Positions 17,928-26,902 of a DNA stretch of 64,000 nt are shown one piece after another (position 1 is the stretch's first letter; each line of letters opens with the position of its first letter). A program made the position numbers and the translations under genes. This DNA is from Cyclobacteriaceae bacterium (GTDB lineage Bacteria > Bacteroidota > Bacteroidia > Cytophagales > Cyclobacteriaceae). The DNA lies in NCBI GenBank assembly GCA_016787565.1, contig JAEUUG010000012.1, positions 490,792 to 554,791 on the forward strand. The letters are read 5' to 3'. Under the pieces are notes generated by a model. It saw nothing but the letters and a program-made list of their open reading frames with translations. It was not told the DNA's origin and made no database searches.

Positions 17928-19424
17928 ATGAAACATCAGTGTTTAACATTGGTAACGATACTCCTATGCATTAATATAGGAAATGCAAGTTCCCTAAATG
18001 CTCCCAATTTGACGTCAGAGCAAAAGGTTACTCGCACAATAATATGCGGTCGAATACCTTATCTTAAAGAGAGCGAGACGATTCGTGTAGAGGTTTGGGA
18101 TGATACTGATTTGCTCACAACAAATAGAATATTCTCAACGCAATCGAAGAACGGAGATTTTAAGATTGTCACATTCTTGAAGAATCCTTGCCAAATCACA
18201 TTATTTGTGGGATCTAACCGCCTTTATGGTGATGATGACCTTGGCTCCGCAGCGGAACTGATACTTCTTGAGCCCGGAGACAGTCTATCTATTACAATAC
18301 CAGATCGAGAAAGCAAGATTTCAAAAGGCGTGATCTTTTCGGGGAAGGGCTCACAAAAACAGACGGTACTTAATAGTGTCAGTGACAGGCTCAGGAAATT
18401 GAAAGCCGATTGGTCAGTGAAATTTATCTTTAATCAAAAAGAGATTATTGAATTCAATATCGCTTTCAAACAAATTATTGAAGAAGAACTAAAACGTTAT
18501 CGAATGGTCGTCAGTAGTCAAGCATACAATGAACTGCGGGCCATACTATTGGCGTTTGTACACACGAGTTCCATTCAAGCCTTAGAGAATGAGAATACAC
18601 CCAATAGCATGGCTAGGGTACTATATAGTGAACAGTTCATTGCAAATTTTCCAATCGAGGATATCGTCATTCCTCCCGACCGCGTAGTGAGTGGTTGGGT
18701 CATTGAGAAGCGCGCGCTACTTGACGAAGCAATTAGAAAAGGTGCGGTGTACAATTCTAGTGACTCAAGGAACTATAGTATGATGTATGAGTTGTTAATA
18801 AGGGAATATTCTGGTAAGACTTTCCTAAATAGAATAATTGCCGGATACATTGTTACCCAAGCAAAACGTTATGGATGGAATGAGGAACTCGAAAAGGTCG
18901 CAAACTTATTCAAAGCTTCTACCTCAAATGATCCATACTCACAACAAATTGCCGAGCTTCAAGATCAGTTCAAAGCACTCTCTAAGGATGCCTACTCACT
19001 TGATTTTTACCTTAAGGATTCAACTGATAGCCCAGTTAGCCTGGGCAAGTTCAGGGGTAAGGTAATACTTCTTGACTTCATGTTCACTGGATGTGAAGGA
19101 TGTCTTCAAATGGCACCTGTCTTGGACGATCTCCATAGAAAATATTCTGATCAGGATGTGATTTTTCTATCTATTTCCGTTGACAAAAGCTTTCAACAAT
19201 TTAAACAAGGAATTGGTCGTTTTTCAAGCTCGTTATCAATACCATTTTACACAAGTGGGGAAGGAACAAGCCATATGATTGTGAAGTACTACGCTCTGAG
19301 TCGCTATCCAACACTTGTCTTAATTGGAAGAAATGGAAATTTGATATCCAGCCGTGCGCCTGATCCAAGAAATGAACAGAGTAGACTTGACCTGGAATCG
19401 CTTATCAATAGCGCCATAAAGTAA
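17928..19424 (+). CDS. TlpA-like periplasmic thiol-disulfide protein with long N-terminal region
   Basis: About 498 residues with a signal peptide (start taken at the ATG of MKHQCLTLVTILL; a TTG lies 9 bases upstream). The last 140 residues form a thioredoxin-like TlpA/AhpC-TSA domain: GKFRGKVILLDFMFTGCEGC, with a CEGC active site, then VIFLSISVDKS. The first 350 residues include a beta-rich DUF4369-like region and helices of unknown role. Such proteins often follow SusCD pairs in Cytophagales and may reduce or fold exported proteins, or process the cargo. Position points to one transcript with the SusCD genes. Confidence 0.85.
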   Translation: MKHQCLTLVTILLCINIGNASSLNAPNLTSEQKVTRTIICGRIPYLKESETIRVEVWDDTDLLTTNRIFSTQSKNGDFKIVTFLKNPCQITLFVGSNRLYGDDDLGSAAELILLEPGDSLSITIPDRESKISKGVIFSGKGSQKQTVLNSVSDRLRKLKADWSVKFIFNQKEIIEFNIAFKQIIEEELKRYRMVVSSQAYNELRAILLAFVHTSSIQALENENTPNSMARVLYSEQFIANFPIEDIVIPPDRVVSGWVIEKRALLDEAIRKGAVYNSSDSRNYSMMYELLIREYSGKTFLNRIIAGYIVTQAKRYGWNEELEKVANLFKASTSNDPYSQQIAELQDQFKALSKDAYSLDFYLKDSTDSPVSLGKFRGKVILLDFMFTGCEGCLQMAPVLDDLHRKYSDQDVIFLSISVDKSFQQFKQGIGRFSSSLSIPFYTSGEGTSHMIVKYYALSRYPTLVLIGRNGNLISSRAPDPRNEQSRLDLESLINSAIK

Positions 19425-19428
19425 AAGT

Positions 19429-19462
19429 TAGGTGCTTCCGGATATGAAGTCGGAAGCACCTA
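19429..19462. terminator. Bidirectional terminator hairpin between convergent genes
   Basis: TAGGTGCTTCCG (19429-19440) and CGGAAGCACCTA (19451-19462) form a perfect 12-bp stem with a ten-base loop, placed between the stop of the TlpA-like gene and the stop of the convergent DUF6520 gene. Confidence 0.75.
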
Positions 19463-19482
19463 TACATAAACATACCGTTTAA

Positions 19483-19761
19483 TTAATTGTGGTACGTTCC
19501 GGGTGTGGCGGCTGCTAGCGGATTAAGCGGGATAACCGGATTACCACTACCGTCAGTCTCATATAGCCTGGAACACTTTTGACTTGATTCCTCGCACCAA
19601 TGCGTTGGAGATACTTGCGTGTACGGGGCGGTTATATTCCCTGAAACCGCATCAACACGAAAATATGCGGAAGACATTACGGGTTTGGGATTGAACGCAA
19701 ATGCTGCAAACGCTGCTAATGCAAATGCGAAAACAGAAAAAATCGACTTAATAGTTTTCAT
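19483..19761 (-). CDS. DUF6520-type small exported protein
   Basis: A 92-residue protein with a signal peptide (MKTIKSIFSVFAFALAAFAA) and a short Cys-containing mature part (HWCEESSQKCSRLYETD). Length and layout match the small DUF6520 proteins of Bacteroidota. In this phylum they are commonly found beside a MauE/DoxX-like membrane protein, as here. Function is unknown; a thiol-linked role with the neighbouring MauE and TlpA proteins is possible. Confidence 0.7.
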   Translation of the reverse strand: MKTIKSIFSVFAFALAAFAAFAFNPKPVMSSAYFRVDAVSGNITAPYTQVSPTHWCEESSQKCSRLYETDGSGNPVIPLNPLAAATPGTYHN

Positions 19762-19896
19762 TTTGTTAAAGTTTTACGTTGTGATCTACTTTTCTCAGGG
19801 GTCGATCATATTCCTGCCACTTATGGCCATTAAGTGGAAGTTCATAGCAACGATTGCTTGCTAATGAACATCTTACGGTCTACCAGTAAAATTTCT

Positions 19897-20349
19897 TTAT
19901 CGCTGTTCAACATTATAATGTTTTCGATAAGTCCTATTCATTCGAATTGCCACCACTCCTATCAAAATAAAACCAAGATTAAGCCACAGATGTTGAGTCC
20001 AGGTAAGTTTATTTATAACTCCACCACAGGAACATGGCACAAATGGCGAGTAAGTGATTATATAAATAATATAGATTGTAAATATTGACATCAACATTAT
20101 AGCCAGGTATAGTCCCTTAACTCTTATACCTTCAGGGATGAGGATAGCAGCAATCAAGAGTTCTATCACAGGTAATAGCCAAGCAGTATGTCGCGACAGG
20201 AAATATGAGGATGATCGGTCTTTCAACAAAGGTGATGTCCTGATCTCATGGACAAATGATTCATAATCCAGCAACTTGCTGACTGCGGCATAGACAAACA
20301 AAACAATGAACATGATGCAAATAATCTCAACTAAAAATGTGTTTCTCAT
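19897..20349 (-). CDS. MauE-like inner-membrane protein
   Basis: 150 residues with four membrane helices. The first region reads FVYAAVSKLLDYESFVHEIR, matching the MauE/DoxX fold. A conserved SPFVPCSCGGVINKL segment carries the paired cysteines of MauE proteins, which help supply electrons or disulfides for periplasmic protein maturation. It lies upstream of the DUF6520 gene on the same strand and near a TlpA-like protein, so a small periplasmic redox module is plausible. Confidence 0.8.
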   Translation of the reverse strand: MRNTFLVEIICIMFIVLFVYAAVSKLLDYESFVHEIRTSPLLKDRSSSYFLSRHTAWLLPVIELLIAAILIPEGIRVKGLYLAIMLMSIFTIYIIYIITYSPFVPCSCGGVINKLTWTQHLWLNLGFILIGVVAIRMNRTYRKHYNVEQR

Positions 20350-20508
20350 GACGCTTTGCTGCCTTGGTGTCTTTTGTAAAAGTAAATCCGTTAATAAAAT
20401 AAATTGGTTAACAGATTTAGCAATGATGAATTCCGTTTGGACTATTTGAGATGAACGAAAGTCACTTATCTACATGAACGCATGTTCACTTTCCTATAGA
20501 ACAATTGT

Positions 20509-21078
20509 TCACAAATTGTGACTGCGCTTTATTCTCGCTAGTGTTTGAGGTGTGATACCAAGGTAGGTGGCAATAGCTCGCTGGGTAACAATTCGTTCTA
20601 TTTCAGGAAAGCGTTCTTTGAGCTTACGATATTGATCAGGGTGATCTAGCTGCTTCAGCAATCGAAGTCTTTTCTTGATGTGGATGTGATGCTGATTGAT
20701 AAGTTGGCGATAGATTCTGTTCGATTCCGGAAACTTCTCAAACATGGTAATCATGGCTTCATAGCTCATACATAGCAAGTCGCTCGGCTTTACAAGTTGA
20801 ATAACTTCAAAGGATGGTCGCTGATACATGAAGCTTTCGAAGGCAACAATAATTTGCCCCGCCTTCCAGAAATTTTCAGTTGTCTTTCCTTCACGATTGT
20901 ATGTGTAGGACATCGCGAAGCCATCCTGCAAATAATAGATATGCGATGCAACTTTGGGGACTTCCAGCAGTGGATGTCTGGCAGGAAATGACTGCGGGAT
21001 TAGGGTGTCAGTTAAATACGACTTAAGTTCTTCCGATAGTGGTTGAAATTTCTCAAGGTAGGCAAAGAGATTCTTCAT
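20509..21078 (-). CDS. Crp/Fnr-family transcriptional regulator
   Basis: About 189 residues (start at MKNLFAYLEKFQPLSEELKS; a second in-frame start lies 9 bases upstream). Residues 10-120 form a cyclic-nucleotide-binding beta barrel. The C-terminal helix-turn-helix is seen at ERIVTQRAIATYLGITPQTL. No cysteine cluster for an iron-sulfur centre is visible. It is the common Bacteroidota Crp-like regulator, usually of unknown ligand, and is transcribed away from the conjugative core. Confidence 0.88.
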   Translation of the reverse strand: MKNLFAYLEKFQPLSEELKSYLTDTLIPQSFPARHPLLEVPKVASHIYYLQDGFAMSYTYNREGKTTENFWKAGQIIVAFESFMYQRPSFEVIQLVKPSDLLCMSYEAMITMFEKFPESNRIYRQLINQHHIHIKKRLRLLKQLDHPDQYRKLKERFPEIERIVTQRAIATYLGITPQTLARIKRSHNL

Positions 21079-21155
21079 AGGTGACAATTGAGGGTGAAGG
21101 ATCTGCTTATGGCAATTTGTAAACGTATTTCACTGAGGTTCCCAATTGGCAGATC

Positions 21156-21172
21156 AGGCCATATCATGGCCT
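21156..21172. repeat. Short perfect inverted repeat
   Basis: AGGCCAT and ATGGCCT are separated by three bases, in the gap between a Crp/Fnr gene and a small gene on the same strand. It may be an operator or a weak terminator. Confidence 0.35.
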
Positions 21173-21247
21173 TTAACTAGCAGTTCTTTTGAAAAGCTAT
21201 ATCTCCCTCCGCAATTTTGAATTCTTGTCGTTTCTTGGTTTGGCGGG

Positions 21248-21487
21248 TCAAGGATTTTCCCAATCCTCAGCGAGATCCTCAAGTCCATTTGCCTGTAATA
21301 CATCCAAAAGTTCCCTGAGCATTCGGTAGCCAGATTTGGCCTTGAGCGGAAGCTCATGGAGGGGTTCATCTAGGATTTCCTGAAGCGTATTAAAACCGTT
21401 TGCCTTAGACATGTCCTTAAATTCAGGACTTACCGACAGCGCATCTATCGGTTGCTGAAGTAAAGGATGTTCAAGGTCTTTAGTCAT
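21248..21487 (-). CDS. Small helical protein resembling an RNA polymerase alpha C-terminal domain
   Basis: 79 residues. The part SKANGFNTLQEILDEPLHEL, followed by a GYRMLRELLDVLQANGL segment, has the helix-hairpin-helix spacing of the RNA polymerase alpha-CTD, a fold used for DNA contact. Similar small proteins occur near Bacteroidota conjugative elements. It is divergent from the HTH gene at 21665 and may mark the left part of the mobile element. Function is unproven. Confidence 0.55.
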   Translation of the reverse strand: MTKDLEHPLLQQPIDALSVSPEFKDMSKANGFNTLQEILDEPLHELPLKAKSGYRMLRELLDVLQANGLEDLAEDWENP

Positions 21488-21664
21488 AGGAAGCTCGATT
21501 TCTTGGATGAAAATACGCCATTCTACGTGGTTAATTCACCATCCACTTTTTAATTTTTTCTATCTGAAAATGAAATAGTTAGCGGGGGTTCTGGAACCGT
21601 TGCAACTGTTTTCAGTGATCATATCCTCGCTCCTTTACGCCATGGTTCAACACAAGAAATAAGC

Positions 21665-21979
21665 ATGGCAACTTCGATCATCACGCTGGAAGACCTTGAA
21701 AACTTCAAACACCAACTCCTTGAAGAAATTAAGGTATTGCTGTCACAACGACAGCAACAGCAACCCCAGCGTTGGCTAAAGTCGCATCAGGTTAGAAGAC
21801 TCCTTACCATTTCACCAGGTACCCTTCAGCATCTGCGTGTCAAGGGTATGCTTCCCTTTACCAAAGTTGGTGGCGTCATCTTCTATGACCTGCTCGACAT
21901 CGAGAAAATGCTCCTTGAACGCAAGCAAAATTCTGAACAAGCTGAGCAAGAAACCCTCAAGCAGAGATCCCCAAAATGA
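21665..21979 (+). CDS. Excisionase-like helix-turn-helix protein
   Basis: 104 residues. The core RWLKSHQVRRLLTISPGTLQ, followed by HLRVKGMLPFTKVGGVIFYD, is the winged HTH_17-type domain of small Bacteroidota element proteins related to excisionases. It lies directly upstream of the candidate oriT and mobilisation genes, and could regulate excision or the mob operon. Confidence 0.8.
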   Translation: MATSIITLEDLENFKHQLLEEIKVLLSQRQQQQPQRWLKSHQVRRLLTISPGTLQHLRVKGMLPFTKVGGVIFYDLLDIEKMLLERKQNSEQAEQETLKQRSPK

Positions 21980-22020
21980 AAACTATCACTACCACAAGCT
22001 CGAACGTAAGCCCGTCCCAA

Positions 22021-22078
22021 CCGTGCAGTTTTCTGCACGGAGCAAGATGTACAAATGTTAACACATTTGGCATCTTGC
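22021..22078. other. Candidate origin of transfer (oriT) hairpins
   Basis: Two adjacent strong inverted repeats occupy the gap before the mobilisation genes. The first is CCGTGCAG-TTTT-CTGCACGG (22021-22040). The second is nested: outer arms GCAAGATG (22042-22049) and CATCTTGC (22071-22078), inner arms CAAATGT (22052-22058) and ACATTTG (22063-22069). A further short repeat, AAGCC and GGCTT, follows near 22112-22130. Origins of transfer typically lie just upstream of relaxosome genes and carry such repeats beside the nick site; the nick site itself cannot be fixed by eye. Confidence 0.55.
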
Positions 22079-22153
22079 CTCATCCTGCTCCCGCTGGATT
22101 CGGGGGAGTAAGCCTCGGAACTCGGCTTCTGTTCGCTCCAACTTTCAAAGTGT

Positions 22154-22552
22154 ATGGGACTGCGAAAATATAACAAGAGCGAACCATTAACGCACCTGAT
22201 TGGCGTGCGCGTCTCAGCCCCGGCTTATGAGAAGTTGGAGGCCCTTCGCAAAGACACGAACTGTCTGACGCTGGGAGAATTCGCCCGAAGAGTTTTGCAA
22301 AAAGAAGAAATCATATTCTATCACAAGGATGCTACGATGGATGGCGTTGCTGCCGAACTGGCAGCGATAAAGAAAGAGCTAAACAGCATTGGGGTCAACA
22401 TCAACCAGGTGACTCGCTACTTCAACAGCAAAGCACTTCCCAACGAAAAGATATTCGAAGCCCTCCGCATTCTGGACGACTACCGCAGAATTACTCCGCA
22501 GGTGGAAAAACTGTTAACGATTATTTCAGACATCAAATGGTCGCCAAAGTGA
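22154..22552 (+). CDS. mobA: Relaxosome accessory protein (MobA of CTnDOT type; MobC Pfam type)
   Basis: 132 residues. A ribbon-helix-helix start (HLIGVRVSAPAYEKLEALRK, then TLGEFARRVLQ) is followed by the mobilisation-protein signature LNSIGVNINQVTRYFNSK. It should bind oriT and help the relaxase nick it. Its last 16 bases overlap the relaxase gene, so the two are translationally coupled. Naming differs between schemes: the Pfam family is called MobC, while Bacteroides elements call this position MobA. Confidence 0.85.
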   Translation: MGLRKYNKSEPLTHLIGVRVSAPAYEKLEALRKDTNCLTLGEFARRVLQKEEIIFYHKDATMDGVAAELAAIKKELNSIGVNINQVTRYFNSKALPNEKIFEALRILDDYRRITPQVEKLLTIISDIKWSPK

Positions 22553-23817
22553 TAAGTGGAAAAGACATAAAAGGTGCGATCAACTACAACGAACATAAAG
22601 TTGATCAGGGAAGTGCGAAATGCATCTACGCCAGCGGCTTCCTTAGGTCGGTAGATGCTTTATCATTTCGTGAGAAGCTGCTTCGCTTTACTACGCTGAA
22701 TGAAAGGAACCTTCGTGCGAAGACCAACACCATCCATGTATCGTTGAACTTCGACCCTAGTGAAAAGCTCTCGGCCGAGGAGCTAAATAAGATCGCGTCC
22801 GCCTACATGGATCGCATCGGCTTTGGAGCACAGCCTTATCTGGTGTATGAACATCATGATGCCGCACATCCACATATTCATATCGTCTCTACACTGATCC
22901 AGGAAACCGGAAAAAGAATCCCAATACATAACCTCGGCCGTAATGAATCAGAGACTGCCCGAAAAGAAATCGAAGTCGAGTTCGGATTGGTTCGCGCTTC
23001 TTCAAAGCAAAAGTCAAATACAATTTTACAGCCAGTCGATATCCAAAATGCCATCTATGGTAAATCACTGACAAAGCAAAGTATCTCCAACATCGTTCGC
23101 TCAGTCATTCAGCATTACAAGTTCACTTCATTGCCAGAGCTGAACGCAATTCTTCAACAATACAATGTCACCGCGGATCGGGGTTCCGATCAATCCCGAA
23201 TGTTCGCACAAGGAGGGCTGGTGTATAGTCTGGTGGATGCTAACGGAAAGCGGATCGGCATCCCCGTGAAAGCAAGTTCAATCTATGGAAAGCCCACATT
23301 GAAGTTTTTAGAAAAGCAGTTCAGGCTGAATGAAGTCTTGAGACAGCCCTTCAAGGACCCGCTTAAGCTGAAGATCGATCAAATAATCAGCAATACGAAA
23401 AATAGGAACCGTTTCCAATTCATCGACTCCATTCGCAAAGAAGGAGTGGAAGTTAAATTCAGAATCAATGCGGAGGGCAGGACATACGGGATAACCTTCA
23501 TCGACAACCACACTAAGGTTGTCTTTAACGGAAGTGCATTGGGAAAAGCATATAGTGCTAACGCAATTCTGGAACGACTCGCTGTAAACAATGATAAAGT
23601 CAATGTGAACAAGTCCGATCCTGTTGAAGGCAAATCTATTGACACGTCTTCCATCAGTACTACACCAAAGGACGATTTGAATAAATATCTCAATGGGACA
23701 CCATTAACCGAAGTGGTTGTGGATCTGGTTACCGCAGATGGATTCGCAGGGGCTTCGCCCGAAGCACTGCTAAAGCTTAATAAGAGAAAAAAAAGAAGGA
23801 AAGGACCAAAACGCTAA
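22537..23817 (+). CDS. mobB: Relaxase / mobilisation nuclease
   Basis: 426 residues of the MobP-like relaxase group. Motif I is near the N-terminus with a candidate catalytic tyrosine (Y17 in GAINYNEHK). Motif III, the metal-binding histidine cluster, is HHDAAHPHIHIV (H106-H115). The protein nicks oriT, stays covalently bound to the 5' end and is carried into the recipient. A basic tail (KRKKRRKGPKR) ends it. The gene overlaps its upstream partner by 16 bases and is followed 14 bases later by the coupling protein. Confidence 0.93.
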   Translation: MVAKVISGKDIKGAINYNEHKVDQGSAKCIYASGFLRSVDALSFREKLLRFTTLNERNLRAKTNTIHVSLNFDPSEKLSAEELNKIASAYMDRIGFGAQPYLVYEHHDAAHPHIHIVSTLIQETGKRIPIHNLGRNESETARKEIEVEFGLVRASSKQKSNTILQPVDIQNAIYGKSLTKQSISNIVRSVIQHYKFTSLPELNAILQQYNVTADRGSDQSRMFAQGGLVYSLVDANGKRIGIPVKASSIYGKPTLKFLEKQFRLNEVLRQPFKDPLKLKIDQIISNTKNRNRFQFIDSIRKEGVEVKFRINAEGRTYGITFIDNHTKVVFNGSALGKAYSANAILERLAVNNDKVNVNKSDPVEGKSIDTSSISTTPKDDLNKYLNGTPLTEVVVDLVTADGFAGASPEALLKLNKRKKRRKGPKR

Positions 23818-23831
23818 ACCAAAAAGAAATT

Positions 23832-25769
23832 ATGGGAACAGGTGAAAATGAGCAGGCTCTTCGTAAGATCATCGACATGACGCGCATTTGCAGCATGGTC
23901 ATACTGTGCATGCATATTTATACGTATTGTCACCACCCTTTGGCTGAATGGGGATATACGCACGCATGGATAGATCGTGTGATGATCAATATCGCCCAGA
24001 CAGGACTCTTCAAAACAATCTGGTATAGCAAGCTGCTCTCCATGCTTTTACTTCTGGTGTCCCTGATTGGGGCTAAAGGTAAAAAGGATGAGAAGATAGA
24101 CGCTACCACCTCACTTGTACTAATGATCACTGGCATGTTGATGTTTCTTTTTAGTCACATCGTATTCTCTCTTTCAATTCGTGAAACTATCGTCACTGTA
24201 CAATACATATTGCTATTAGCAACAGGATATCTCCTTATCCTTACCGGAGGTACCTGGCTTTCGCGACTCATCAAACTGAAACTTCAGAAAGACATTTTCA
24301 ATAAACTCAACGAATCGTTCCCACAGGAGGAGCGTTTACTCGAAAACGAATACTCGATCAATCTTCCTGCACAATACCATCTGAAGGGAGTGGTTAGAAA
24401 AAGCTGGATAAACTTTATTAACCCGTTTCGCGCTTTACTGGTCATCGGAACCCCTGGCGCAGGTAAATCCTACTTCGTGATACGGCATATCATCACCCAA
24501 CATATACGCAAAGGGTTTAGCATGTTCATCTATGATTTTAAATACGATGATTTATCAATCATCGCTTACAATACATTACTTCGGTATCATCGCAAGTATA
24601 AGATAACTCCGAAGTTCTATGTCATCGAGTTTGATCGCATCATGCATCGCTGTAATCCGCTCGATCCGCTAACGATGGAAGATATCACCGATGCAAGTGA
24701 ATCATCGCGCACGATCATGCTCGGTCTAAACCGGGATTGGATAAAGAAACAGGGCGACTTCTTTGTCGAATCCCCCATCAATTTTGTTACAGCCATTATC
24801 TGGTTCCTGCGCAAGTATGAGAATGGAATTTACTGCACACTGCCACATGTCATTGAACTCATGCAATTGGATTACAAAACAATGTTTCCGTTGCTACGTA
24901 CGGAACCTGAAATAGACGTACTCATTAACCCGTTCGAATCCGCTTATCGCCATGAGGCTTGGGAACAACTCGAAGGACAGATTGCCAGTGCCAAGATCGG
25001 CATGGCACGGCTCTCATCTCCTCAACTCTATTATGTCCTGTCGGGCAATGACTTTACACTCGACATCAACAATCCGGATGAACCGAAAATAGTATGCATG
25101 GGAAACAACCCACAGAAGCAACAAATTTTCGGTGCTGTCTTATCACTGTATGTCTCTCGGGTAATCAAGTTGGTAAACAAGAAAGGTAAGCTCAAAAGCA
25201 GCTTGATCTTCGATGAGTTCCCAACCATCTACTTCAACAACATCGACAGTCTCATTGCAACAGCACGATCAAATAAGGTAGCTACAACCGTAGCTGTACA
25301 GGATTACTCACAACTTAGAAAGGACTATGGACGCGATCAGGCAGAAGTCGTCATGAACATTGTGGGCAACGTGATTTCCGGTCAGGTAGTTGGAGAAACA
25401 GCAAAGCTGCTTTCGGAACGATTTGGAAAAATTGTACAGGAGCGGGAAAGTGTATCAATAAATCGAACGGATACATCCATCAGCAGATCCACGCAGTTAG
25501 AGGCCGCAATACCACCTTCCAAAATAGCCTCCCTCTCCTCTGGAGAATTTGTTGGAATGGTTGCGGATGACCCCGATCAAAAGATCAGCTTAAAAGTATT
25601 CCATGGGGAAATCCTAAATGACCATGCGGCTCTAAAGAAGGAAGAAGAAGCATATCAACCTATACCTCCCGTTCGGAAAGTAACACACGAGGAAATTCAA
25701 AGGAACTACTCACGAATCAGAGAAGACATCCGGCTCATCATCCAGGATCGATTACCAGACGCAGCATAA
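23832..25769 (+). CDS. mobC: Type IV coupling protein (VirD4/TraG-like)
   Basis: 645 residues. Three or four membrane helices lie in the first 160 residues, followed by the motor domain: Walker A GTPGAGKSYF (K212) and Walker B LIFDEFPTIYF (D461, E462). It brings the relaxase-DNA complex to the secretion channel and powers DNA transfer. The N-terminal membrane region, gene position after the relaxase and YWG-less Bacteroidota architecture match the MobC coupling proteins of CTnDOT-like elements. Confidence 0.92.
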   Translation: MGTGENEQALRKIIDMTRICSMVILCMHIYTYCHHPLAEWGYTHAWIDRVMINIAQTGLFKTIWYSKLLSMLLLLVSLIGAKGKKDEKIDATTSLVLMITGMLMFLFSHIVFSLSIRETIVTVQYILLLATGYLLILTGGTWLSRLIKLKLQKDIFNKLNESFPQEERLLENEYSINLPAQYHLKGVVRKSWINFINPFRALLVIGTPGAGKSYFVIRHIITQHIRKGFSMFIYDFKYDDLSIIAYNTLLRYHRKYKITPKFYVIEFDRIMHRCNPLDPLTMEDITDASESSRTIMLGLNRDWIKKQGDFFVESPINFVTAIIWFLRKYENGIYCTLPHVIELMQLDYKTMFPLLRTEPEIDVLINPFESAYRHEAWEQLEGQIASAKIGMARLSSPQLYYVLSGNDFTLDINNPDEPKIVCMGNNPQKQQIFGAVLSLYVSRVIKLVNKKGKLKSSLIFDEFPTIYFNNIDSLIATARSNKVATTVAVQDYSQLRKDYGRDQAEVVMNIVGNVISGQVVGETAKLLSERFGKIVQERESVSINRTDTSISRSTQLEAAIPPSKIASLSSGEFVGMVADDPDQKISLKVFHGEILNDHAALKKEEEAYQPIPPVRKVTHEEIQRNYSRIREDIRLIIQDRLPDAA

Positions 25770-25790
25770 TTAATAAAAACCTTTACAACA

Positions 25791-26597
25791 ATGGATATCA
25801 ATACCTTTTCAGAACAGATTCGTGCCCGAATCAAAACAGTTGTTGAAAGTACAATGACTGAGCAGGACGTAATACGTCAAGGAAAAATGCTGAGCAATAT
25901 GCGCACGTTCATTGCCGATCTCAAGCAGTACACGCTATCCTATACCTTCAAGGATGCAATGGAAGAAATTCAATTCTTTAAAGAAGTAAAGCCTACGATA
26001 CTCAGCCAGTACTTCTATTACAAGCGGATTTACAACCTCGTATTGTTTGATTCATTCCGTGACCGCAAGAGTCGACTTGATAATTACCATCACCTGCTAC
26101 AGAAGATGAGATCATTCGCCCACAAACACGAGATGTTCTATGAGTACTGTATGGCTGGAGCCACCTACCTGGATGATCATTACTTCAGACGCCATGCGCA
26201 GTCTTCAACGAGTGTTCATGACGATGAGAAGTTCACAACCGGATATGATAAAGTATTGGCAAGAATTCTGGCCAACGAAATGATTAAAGAGTATTTGCTC
26301 AAAGCAATAAATCGTGAGCAGGAACACCGCGCATCGGATCAACTCCCGGGAATCCCATGGACGGCATCAAAGGTGGCGCTTGTTGAATTGATCTATGCAT
26401 TACATACAGCCAAGGCTTTCAACTATGGCAAATCAGATATAAGACAAATTACCCAGTGTTTTGAGCAACTTCTTGGAATCGACCTGACCAACCATGCAAG
26501 GATTTTCGGAGACATCAAACTTCGTAAAAGTGGACACACTGTATTCCTTGATCAACTTCGAGGTGATTTGATTAACACCATTAACGATAGTCTATAA
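25791..26597 (+). CDS. rteC-like: RteC-family regulatory protein
   Basis: 268 residues. The signature AMEEIQFFKEVKPTILSQYF, followed by YYKRIYNL, is that of RteC, which in CTnDOT activates excision and transfer genes in response to tetracycline through RteA/RteB. Here no RteA/RteB or tetQ gene is seen, so the inducing signal differs. It sits inside the mob region rather than in a separate regulatory operon. Confidence 0.85.
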   Translation: MDINTFSEQIRARIKTVVESTMTEQDVIRQGKMLSNMRTFIADLKQYTLSYTFKDAMEEIQFFKEVKPTILSQYFYYKRIYNLVLFDSFRDRKSRLDNYHHLLQKMRSFAHKHEMFYEYCMAGATYLDDHYFRRHAQSSTSVHDDEKFTTGYDKVLARILANEMIKEYLLKAINREQEHRASDQLPGIPWTASKVALVELIYALHTAKAFNYGKSDIRQITQCFEQLLGIDLTNHARIFGDIKLRKSGHTVFLDQLRGDLINTINDSL

Positions 26598-26629
26598 GTC
26601 AACTATTTCTTTCCTAAATACTACAAGCT

Positions 26630-26902
26630 ATGGCTCATCCAGTAATCGACATCTCAAATCTCGACCTGCCAATCGCTCAGGTACTCCGAGATAAACTCAG
26701 GGAAATGCTGATGCACGAAAAGAAGGTACTTCTGGCCGGTCTGGACGAAGATACCTTCATCAGTCAGCGAGTCGATATCTATCTGAATGCACTGGAAGAT
26801 GCCATGCATGCAGGATACGATGAACTCGGTGCAAGAGAGATAGCGCTGACAGAATGCATTCACGGAATTACTGGAAGCGATGGAGAAGTTCTCGAAGCGT
26901 GA
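26630..26902 (+). CDS. Small helical conjugation-region protein
   Basis: 90 acidic, helical residues (LNALEDAMHAGYDELGAREI). The pattern is reminiscent of the small DUF1896-like proteins of Bacteroides elements, but too short to assign. The 3' end overlaps the methylase-helicase gene by 23 bases, so the two are probably co-translated. Confidence 0.6.
   Translation: MAHPVIDISNLDLPIAQVLRDKLREMLMHEKKVLLAGLDEDTFISQRVDIYLNALEDAMHAGYDELGAREIALTECIHGITGSDGEVLEA

Noticed and set aside
21976..22173. Frame of 65 codons across the candidate oriT
   Set aside because: It covers the palindromes, shows no protein-like composition and overlaps the next gene start out of frame.
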